Positions 5,860-11,032 of a stretch of 11,032 nucleotides of DNA are shown here, in pieces. The first letter of the stretch is position 1, and every line of letters begins with the position of its first letter. The notes under the pieces were generated by a model. The model made no database searches and was not told where the DNA came from. It saw only the letters and a program-made list of their open reading frames with translations. The DNA is from CAXRGH01 sp964230195 (GTDB lineage: Bacteria > Pseudomonadota > Gammaproteobacteria > Enterobacterales > Alteromonadaceae): the NCBI GenBank assembly GCA_964230195.1, contig CAXRGH010000026.1:1-11032 (forward strand), read 5' to 3'. Both the position numbers and the translations under genes were made by a program.

Positions 5860-6927
5860 TTAAAACAATGCTGACAACTCTTCCTCAGACACTTCATCTG
5901 TTACGATTGCGGTGCCGATTGCTGTCGGTATGATGAATCGAATTTTTCCTTTTGCAACTTTCTTATCGTGTTGCATGTGCGCCATAAAACAGGCCAACGT
6001 CATCTCTTTAGGCGGACAAATTGGCAAGTTAAATGCTGAAATTAATGCAATGACTCGTGACAGAGCAGCATCGGATAGCCAGCCTTTTCCAGCAGCAACT
6101 TGACTCGCCATTACCATACCTGCAGCCACAGCTTCACCATGCAACCACTGCCCGTAACCCATTTCTGCTTCAATGGCATGACCAAACGTATGGCCCAAGT
6201 TTAACAAGGCTCTGATCCCTGATTCTTTTTCATCTTGAGAGACCACTTCGGCTTTTATCTCGCAGCAACGACGAATCATATGAGTCAGTGCCCCAGTGTC
6301 TTTCCCTTGTATCTGTTGGACATTCGCCTCTAACCAGGTGAAAAATTCAGCATCGTAGATAATGCCATACTTGATAACCTCAGCCATGCCCGCAGCAAAT
6401 TCATTGGCAGGTAGAGAATTCAGTGTTGTTGTATCAATTACCACTGCTTTCGGTTGATAAAAAGCACCAATCATATTTTTCCCAAGCGGATGATTCACAG
6501 CTGTTTTTCCACCAACAGAAGAATCAACCTGAGATAATAGCGTGGTTGGTACCTGAATAAACGGCACACCTCGTTGGAAACACGCCGCTGCAAAACCAGT
6601 AATATCGCCAACAACACCGCCACCCAACGCAATTAAGGTAGTATCTCTTGAAGCATGAGATTCAAGTAAAAATGACATGATTGATTCAAACGTTTCTAGC
6701 GTTTTATATTGCTCACCATCGGGTATTGCAAAATAACTGCATTGATATTGAGACAACATGCTCTCGAGTTGCTTTAAATAGAGGGGGGCAACCACATCGT
6801 TGGTTATAATGACAACCTTATCCGTGGTAATGAATGAAGATAATGTGTCAGGCGCATCAAACTGATTTTCGCCTATAAAAATAGGGTAACTACGGTCCCC
6901 CAAATTAACACTTAATTGGTTGGACAT
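5860..6927 (-). CDS. aroB: 3-dehydroquinate synthase
   Basis: Second enzyme of the shikimate pathway: converts DAHP to 3-dehydroquinate using NAD and a divalent metal (zinc or cobalt). It has 355 residues, close to the usual 360. The NAD-binding glycine-rich segment is LGGGVVGDITGFAA (101-114), followed by PTTLLSQVDSSVGGKTAVNH (127-146) and GKNMIGAFYQP (149-159). The three metal ligands are in place: Glu183 (MAEVIKYG), His246 (NLGHTFGHAIE) and His263 (WLHGEAVAAGM). A strong AAGGAGGGG precedes the ATG. It begins 17 bases after aroK and is followed after 51 bases by damX. AroK and AroB act in the same pathway, although not in consecutive steps. Confidence 0.98.
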   Translation of the reverse strand: MSNQLSVNLGDRSYPIFIGENQFDAPDTLSSFITTDKVVIITNDVVAPLYLKQLESMLSQYQCSYFAIPDGEQYKTLETFESIMSFLLESHASRDTTLIALGGGVVGDITGFAAACFQRGVPFIQVPTTLLSQVDSSVGGKTAVNHPLGKNMIGAFYQPKAVVIDTTTLNSLPANEFAAGMAEVIKYGIIYDAEFFTWLEANVQQIQGKDTGALTHMIRRCCEIKAEVVSQDEKESGIRALLNLGHTFGHAIEAEMGYGQWLHGEAVAAGMVMASQVAAGKGWLSDAALSRVIALISAFNLPICPPKEMTLACFMAHMQHDKKVAKGKIRFIIPTAIGTAIVTDEVSEEELSALF

Positions 6928-6944
6928 AATTACCCCTCCTTGAT

Positions 6945-7460
6945 TTACAATCCGATTTTCTCAACAATTTTGCTAGCGACGTTACGTGCACTCTGATCGT
7001 CTGTATCGATAACATAATCAGCCACTTCCTCATACAAAGGATTACGCGCTTCTGCCAAATTTCTCAATACGGTTTCTGGATCGTCTTTTTGCAGTAATGG
7101 ACGACGTTTATCTCTTTGTGTACGGGCTACCTGCTTTTCGATCGTTGTTTTTAGATACACCACGATACCGCGAGCGGATAGCTTGTTGCGCACATCTTTT
7201 GTGATAATTGAACCTCCGCCTGTTGCTAGGACAATGCCTTGCATTTGAGACAGGTCGTCAATCACATCGCACTCACGTACACGAAATCCATCTTCACCTT
7301 CGATGTCAAAAACCCAAGCAATATCAGCTCCAGTCCTCTTCTCTATTTCCTGATCAGAGTCATAAAAGTCCAAATGCAATTGTTCAGCTAAATGTCTACC
7401 AATGGTACTTTTGCCCGCACCCATTGGTCCTACAAGAAAGATATTTCGTTTTTCGGTCAT
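6945..7460 (-). CDS. aroK: Shikimate kinase I
   Basis: Phosphorylates shikimate to shikimate 3-phosphate with ATP. Its 171 residues fit the AroK size. The Walker A GPMGAGKST is at 11-19 and the shikimate-binding FYDSDQEIEKRTGADI at 32-47, with Asp34 and Asp36. Arg60 follows in EDGFRVRE; the glycine-rich ATGGGS is at 79-84, the lid region TQRDKRRPLL at 114-123 and the adenine-loop Arg139 in EARNPLYEE. It follows the enterobacterial AroK closely, including the N-terminal KRNIFLVGPMGAGKSTIGR. The start codon agrees with that family but has no recognisable Shine-Dalgarno: an A/T-rich stretch precedes it. Transcription probably begins in the 161-base gap after pilQ, from the promoter-like sequence at 7550-7579, perhaps with read-through from pilQ. 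Confidence 0.98.
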   Translation of the reverse strand: MTEKRNIFLVGPMGAGKSTIGRHLAEQLHLDFYDSDQEIEKRTGADIAWVFDIEGEDGFRVRECDVIDDLSQMQGIVLATGGGSIITKDVRNKLSARGIVVYLKTTIEKQVARTQRDKRRPLLQKDDPETVLRNLAEARNPLYEEVADYVIDTDDQSARNVASKIVEKIGL

Positions 7461-7549
7461 TTTATTTTACACACAGTTTCACACGTTCAGGCGACATATG
7501 CACTAATGTCACCCACTACAAATTACCTCGATAAATATGCGAGACAGGG

Positions 7550-7579
7550 ATTATCTCAATTAATTGGGCAGTTATGCAA
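7550..7579 (-). promoter_or_regulatory. Candidate sigma70 promoter for aroK-aroB-damX-dam
   Basis: On the minus strand TTGCAT (7574-7579), an 18-base spacer and GATAAT (7550-7555, five of six to consensus) lie in the 161-base gap between pilQ and aroK. The start site would be about 80 bases before the aroK ATG. The position at the head of the aro-dam cluster makes a promoter expected; the exact hexamers are my reading only. Confidence 0.4.
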
Positions 7580-7621
7580 GCTATCTTATACATGTGTATC
7601 ATTTATTCGTGTTTAAACTAC

Positions 7622-9313
7622 TCAAATAACGGTTGGTGTAATGAATATTAACAGTTCTCGTTTAGTATCCTTTACCTCATCTCTTTTGAAAAATCGGCCG
7701 AAGAACGGAATATCCCCTAAGAATGGAACCTTTGTTTCCGTCGTAAAACTCGATTCCTGAAATATACCGCCAAGTACAACAGTTTCTCCATCTTTTAGGT
7801 AAACTTGAGTACTTATTTCCTGAGTATCAATTGAGACCGCAGGTCCAGTCGACGTCGCTACCACGTCTCCTTTTGTGTCTTGGGTCACGACAAGATCTAA
7901 AATCAAATGACTATCTGGCGTTATTTGTGGTGTTACAGTCAAACTCAGTACCGCTTTTTTGAAGGTGACTGAAGTAGCACCACTCGACGACGCTTGAACA
8001 AACGGGATTTCGGTCCCCTGTTCTATATATGCTTCGTGCTTATTTGACACCATGAGTTTTGGTCTTGCAATAACTTCTGCTAAATTGTCCATTTGCATTG
8101 CTGACAACTCAAGATCAAGCAGTTCTGTATCCGAGACTTTGGCAAGGTGTACTCCTATTTTTGGCGCATCACCTTGTACAGGCAACGATACAGCGAATCT
8201 ATCTTGAGGTCTTGGTATTTTTCCCTTTGCCAATGCATTGGCCGCCTCAATACTTCCGGATATAGCGCCATTTTCACCAGAATGGCTCAACCCCCATCGC
8301 ACCCCCATGGCTTTGGTTGCTCCATCCACTACAGTCACAATCCGCGACTCAATTTGAATTTGTGGAGCTGGGGTATCAACCTGTTGTACAAGTTGCTTAA
8401 TCCGCTGTAACTCCGTTGGTGTACCTTGAAGAATCAAAGAATTGTTTCTTTTATCTGCAGACAACACAACTTGAGATGTGTCACCACCGAACTCTGATAT
8501 TAATGCTTGTGTTTCAGTTAGGTCAGCATAATGTAGCTTGATGACTTCCGTCACAGTCATCTGTGAGCGATGCTGCCTAATTTTCCATTTTTCCAATTTA
8601 TTTTCTCTGGCGACGAGTTCATCAATTGGCGCAATCATTAACACGTTATTTTCAATTTTCCGTCCCAATCCTTTCAAAGACAAAATAAGATCAAGGGCGT
8701 GTTCCCAATCCACATCAACTAAATTAATTGAAACGCGTCCAGCAACATTATCCGAGACAACCAAATTAAAGTCCCTGAGTTCTGCAATAACGGTTAACAC
8801 TTTACGTACCGGGATATCTTGAAATTCGAGTGTCACTTTATTGTTGGCTCGTCGTTTCTTAACATTTTTTTTATCGCCGACTTTGGCACTGTTAAAATAA
8901 AAACGAATACTCACAACATTGTCTTCAACATGACTGACAACTTCTGTAGAAGCAGTCGAGTTTGCTGTTACTTTGAGACGCAATGAATGGCCATCAAAGA
9001 AAGACTCATATTGTTTTATCGGGTGAATGTATTCCGCTAAATCAACAGTCATTAAATGACTCTGACGAACTGAAACATCATGAAAAATGAAATTATAACC
9101 ATTATGTAATTTATGGACTTCGGGAACGGACACGATTTGGTCAAATGTTAAACGCAGTTCTGCTTCGTTAAGGCTGTGAGGTTCATATTCAATATCTCTG
9201 AGCAACGGCTGACTACTGAAAGCGCTAGCACTCAAAAATAATAGTAAAAATCCGGAAACAGTAATGCGGCAAAAATGAGATAGTAAGTGTCGGAATTTAA
9301 TCATCCGCGGCAT
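7622..9313 (-). CDS. pilQ: Type IV pilus secretin PilQ
   Basis: Outer-membrane secretin through which the type IV pilus fibre passes. The 563 residues begin with a long basic n-region and a hydrophobic core (VSGFLLLFLSASA), with likely cleavage near Ala31. One AMIN-like peptidoglycan-binding domain spans about 38-140, followed by a basic linker (KKNVKKRRANNK), an STN/secretin N0 domain (about 159-230), a NolW-type N1 domain (about 253-313) and the secretin channel (about 395-563). The channel has the signature VPFLGDIPFFGRFF at 529-542 and the terminal block ELLIFITPTVI. The longest frame starts 51 codons earlier, but AAGGAG 9 bases before the chosen ATG, plus the signal peptide directly after it, decide the start. 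It follows pilP by 19 bases. It is shorter than the roughly 700-residue Pseudomonas protein because only one AMIN domain is visible. Confidence 0.96.
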   Translation of the reverse strand: MPRMIKFRHLLSHFCRITVSGFLLLFLSASAFSSQPLLRDIEYEPHSLNEAELRLTFDQIVSVPEVHKLHNGYNFIFHDVSVRQSHLMTVDLAEYIHPIKQYESFFDGHSLRLKVTANSTASTEVVSHVEDNVVSIRFYFNSAKVGDKKNVKKRRANNKVTLEFQDIPVRKVLTVIAELRDFNLVVSDNVAGRVSINLVDVDWEHALDLILSLKGLGRKIENNVLMIAPIDELVARENKLEKWKIRQHRSQMTVTEVIKLHYADLTETQALISEFGGDTSQVVLSADKRNNSLILQGTPTELQRIKQLVQQVDTPAPQIQIESRIVTVVDGATKAMGVRWGLSHSGENGAISGSIEAANALAKGKIPRPQDRFAVSLPVQGDAPKIGVHLAKVSDTELLDLELSAMQMDNLAEVIARPKLMVSNKHEAYIEQGTEIPFVQASSSGATSVTFKKAVLSLTVTPQITPDSHLILDLVVTQDTKGDVVATSTGPAVSIDTQEISTQVYLKDGETVVLGGIFQESSFTTETKVPFLGDIPFFGRFFKRDEVKDTKRELLIFITPTVI

Positions 9314-9322
9314 AAGAAGGCA

Positions 9323-9328
9323 CTCCTT
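9323..9328 (-). promoter_or_regulatory. Ribosome binding site that sets the pilQ start
   Basis: AAGGAG on the minus strand, 9 bases before the ATG at 9311-9313. The next in-frame ATG (9302-9304) would be 18 bases away, too far, and the upstream frame opening at 9466 lies inside pilP. Confidence 0.8.
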
Positions 9329-9332
9329 AATG

Positions 9333-9911
9333 TTAAGGTTGATGAATTGCGGGACGAGAAAGCAAATAATTTTCTGCAGCCCAACAGTTTTCCAAGTGGG
9401 GTTTATATCGAACGATTCTGACCCCGGCATCCGAAATTGAATGCACCCTAGCCCAACCGTTTTCATACGAGAGGTAACTATCTTGTTGAACAGTTATCAG
9501 TTGGCCTGCATTGTTTGAAATAAATGCATAGGTTTTATTTCCTTCAGAATAAAGCCCCGAGAAAACTAAGTCTGCCAATGACTCTGTAACAGTGATGCTA
9601 GAGGATATGTCAGGAACCTTGATTACTAAACAGGCTTCGTTTTCTGGTTGAAAATCAGAACTAATGTCGATAGGAATATTCGGAGATTTTACTGCATCCT
9701 TCATTGGAGAAGGGTATTTGATACCGTAATACGACCTTGTTGTCAGCGGGAATGTTTGACGAATTTGAAAAGATTCATCAAATGTCTCTTCCATTGTGAC
9801 ATCTTCTTTACTAACGTTAGATGATTGCTTTTGTCCCATCTCACACGCAGTGCTTAAAATGATAAGTATCAAAATGAACGGGATATCAAACTTGCTTTTG
9901 TTAAACTTCAT
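9333..9911 (-). CDS. pilP: Type IV pilus lipoprotein PilP
   Basis: Inner-membrane lipoprotein that links the PilNO complex to the secretin PilQ. It has 192 residues. A basic, hydrophobic leader (MKFNKSKFDIPFILILIILS) leads to a lipobox-like LSTAC with Cys23; Ser rather than Leu at -3 makes the box slightly atypical. A low-complexity polar region follows. The C-terminal PilP (HR-like) beta domain, about 108-168, has SLADLVFSGLYSEG, AFISNNAGQLITVQQDSYL, NGWARVHSISDAGVRIV. Two extra cysteines (94 and 176) could pair in the periplasm. The frame is open 15 codons upstream, but GGAAGGGG lies 9 bases before this ATG, and the lipoprotein leader starts here. It overlaps the 3' end of pilO by 11 bases. 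Confidence 0.92.
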   Translation of the reverse strand: MKFNKSKFDIPFILILIILSTACEMGQKQSSNVSKEDVTMEETFDESFQIRQTFPLTTRSYYGIKYPSPMKDAVKSPNIPIDISSDFQPENEACLVIKVPDISSSITVTESLADLVFSGLYSEGNKTYAFISNNAGQLITVQQDSYLSYENGWARVHSISDAGVRIVRYKPHLENCWAAENYLLSRPAIHQP

Positions 9912-10512
9912 CACCCACGACCCCTTCCGTATCAACAGTATGAAAATGAAGCTCACAGTTCATCTCCAAGATTGAGTCGGAGCCGACAGAAATCTCAAGA
10001 GACTCCAGATGAAACAATGGATCATGATTTGCCATTGTCGTGAAAAACTGCCCGAGTTCGTGATAACCACCAGTCAAAGACAATCGAAGCCTAAATACAT
10101 CAGCGATAGGCTTGGTTGTATTTTTCATCCATTCCAATTTAAGTAATGCAAGGTGATGTTTTTGAACCGCTTGCGAAATAATACCAACAATTTGTGATGA
10201 CGTTTTTTCATCAAATCGCGAAGCGAGCATTGCTTTTAAGCGAGTGCGATATTCAAGAAGCTTTGTCTGATACTCTTTAATATTGCTAGACACTAGAATG
10301 AGCTTAGATAGTTTCCTCTTCAGAGATAAATCCTCCGCTTGTTTAACATTTAATAAAGGAATTTCAGTCCCAAATATTTTGATAACCGCCACTGCTAAAC
10401 CACTCACTAATACAAAGGAGATTAGGTACAGTTTCCCCTGAGACTGATTTAATCTCATCGCATCGACTAAATCATGAAACTTCAGCCAATATTGCCATAC
10501 TCGTTCATTCAT
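9901..10512 (-). CDS. pilO: Type IV pilus inner-membrane protein PilO
   Basis: Bitopic inner-membrane protein that heterodimerises with PilN and helps align the pilus motor with the secretin. It has 203 residues: a short cytoplasmic N-terminus, one transmembrane helix at about 28-46 (YLISFVLVSGLAVAVIKIF), a charged helical region likely to form a coiled coil (about 56-97), and a ferredoxin-like periplasmic domain (about 98-195) with TSSQIVGIISQAVQKHHLALLKLEW split over 104-128 and the PilO-typical GGYHELGQFFTTMANHDP. The sequence is divergent, and position between pilN and pilP strengthens the call. Its ATG overlaps the pilN end by 8 bases (ATGAATGA), and GAGG lies upstream, so translation is probably coupled. 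Confidence 0.92.
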   Translation of the reverse strand: MNERVWQYWLKFHDLVDAMRLNQSQGKLYLISFVLVSGLAVAVIKIFGTEIPLLNVKQAEDLSLKRKLSKLILVSSNIKEYQTKLLEYRTRLKAMLASRFDEKTSSQIVGIISQAVQKHHLALLKLEWMKNTTKPIADVFRLRLSLTGGYHELGQFFTTMANHDPLFHLESLEISVGSDSILEMNCELHFHTVDTEGVVGDEV

Positions 10513-11032
10513 TTTTCAAATCCTCATTACTTGCGAGTTTAAAATGACAGTCATAAGTCACCTCAAAAATTATCTTTTGTTTCGTTGACTGCCGCAGAAA
10601 TTCTGAGGTCGTGTTCATCTGCAGTTTCAGAATGTTTTCATTGGAAAAATATCCCGATACTTGCAATCTATCGAGAAACTGTCGAATAGCCTCATTGGTT
10701 TCACTCATTCCTCGTATCTTCAATTTTTGATTGTGATACACCAAGAGGGTAATCTCTGTTCCCGGGACTGTTGCTTTGGCAAGCTCTTCAAATAGATGAC
10801 TACCAGCGAAGCGGGACTCGTATATTTGTGAGATCTCATTCAACGAAGCATTGACTTTGGAAAACTGGTTCAGCAAGTGATCGGCTTGACTAACGTAGGA
10901 AGACAACTCTAACGTTTCCTGTTGCGTTGCCGAAATGGATGTTTCAAGCGTTTTAATTTTTGAATGAAAATAATATTGAATGAGCACATAGAGAAGGAAA
11001 GCGAGTGCAATAGCAACAAAAGCGGTTAGACA
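10505..11032 (-). CDS. pilN: Type IV pilus inner-membrane protein PilN (partial, N-terminus beyond right edge)
   Basis: Partner of PilO in the inner-membrane platform; its N-terminal tail normally docks on cytoplasmic PilM. The visible 175 residues start inside the transmembrane helix (CLTAFVAIALAFLLYVLIQ), so only the cytoplasmic tail and first part of the helix are missing. A heptad-like helical region follows (SKIKTLETSISATQQETLEL and onward). Then comes the PilN periplasmic domain with HLFEELAKATVPGTEITLL, LKIRGMSETNEAIRQFLDRL and QVSGYFSN, matching the family pattern of a short beta-alpha fold. The frame remains open to the edge, so an internal GTG at 10985-10987 is not the real start. 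pilM is expected directly to the right. Confidence 0.93.
   Translation of the reverse strand, partial: CLTAFVAIALAFLLYVLIQYYFHSKIKTLETSISATQQETLELSSYVSQADHLLNQFSKVNASLNEISQIYESRFAGSHLFEELAKATVPGTEITLLVYHNQKLKIRGMSETNEAIRQFLDRLQVSGYFSNENILKLQMNTTSEFLRQSTKQKIIFEVTYDCHFKLASNEDLKNE

Noticed and set aside
7208..7616. Overlapping plus-strand frames of 108 and 74 codons over aroK and the gap
   Set aside because: Mostly antisense to aroK, overlapping each other in different frames, without motifs. The part in the gap has no independent support.
9312..9466. N-terminal extension of 51 residues on PilQ as a real domain
   Set aside because: It would overlap pilP in another frame and put the signal peptide in the middle of the protein; the AAGGAG site supports the internal start.
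1..11032. CRISPR array, insertion sequence, prophage, tRNA or defence system
   Set aside because: I found no spaced direct repeats, transposase or integrase motifs, tRNA-like cloverleaf or defence genes; nearly all of the window is filled by conserved chromosomal genes.

Overview
The window comes from a gammaproteobacterium. The main evidence is the classic order pilN-pilO-pilP-pilQ-aroK-aroB-damX-dam, read on the minus strand from the right edge towards the left. Dam, AroK, Rpe and TrpS all closely resemble their enterobacterial counterparts. The moderately AT-rich composition, the TorF-like small porin and the DUF2970 membrane protein would suit a marine gammaproteobacterium such as an Oceanospirillales member (Marinomonas-like). 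That placement is inference and weakly held.

Layout from the right edge (minus strand): the 3' part of pilN, then complete pilO, pilP and pilQ, which encode the inner-membrane alignment complex and the outer-membrane secretin of the type IV pilus. pilN/pilO and pilO/pilP overlap by 8 and 11 bases; pilQ follows pilP after 19. A 161-base gap with a possible sigma70-type promoter precedes aroK. Then come aroB, damX (SPOR-domain cell-division protein) and dam (GATC adenine methyltransferase), separated by 17, 51 and 17 bases. 

The left part departs from the enterobacterial dam cluster (aroK-aroB-damX-dam-rpe-gph-trpS). Two plus-strand genes, a signal-peptide-bearing TorF-like porin with a strong terminator and a 69-residue DUF2970 membrane protein, sit between dam and rpe. 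The DUF2970 gene and dam are convergent and overlap tail to tail by 66 bases. Leftward of an AT-rich divergent intergenic region, a second minus-strand operon runs rpe-trpS-trpG/pabA. There is no gph between rpe and trpS. The glutamine amidotransferase gene runs off the left edge.

Functionally this is mostly core chromosome: pilus assembly, shikimate pathway (AroK, AroB), chorismate-derived metabolism (TrpG/PabA), tryptophanyl-tRNA charging, pentose-phosphate metabolism, DNA methylation and division. I see no mobile element, tRNA, rRNA, CRISPR array, toxin-antitoxin pair or defence cassette, and no convincing undescribed system. The observations most worth a second look are the dam/DUF2970 antisense overlap, two mutually exclusive small hairpins in the aroB-damX gap, and the rearranged dam-rpe-trpS neighbourhood. 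Several start codons were moved downstream of the longest reading frame (rpe, damX, pilQ, pilP) because clear Shine-Dalgarno sequences and family N-termini support the internal ATG.
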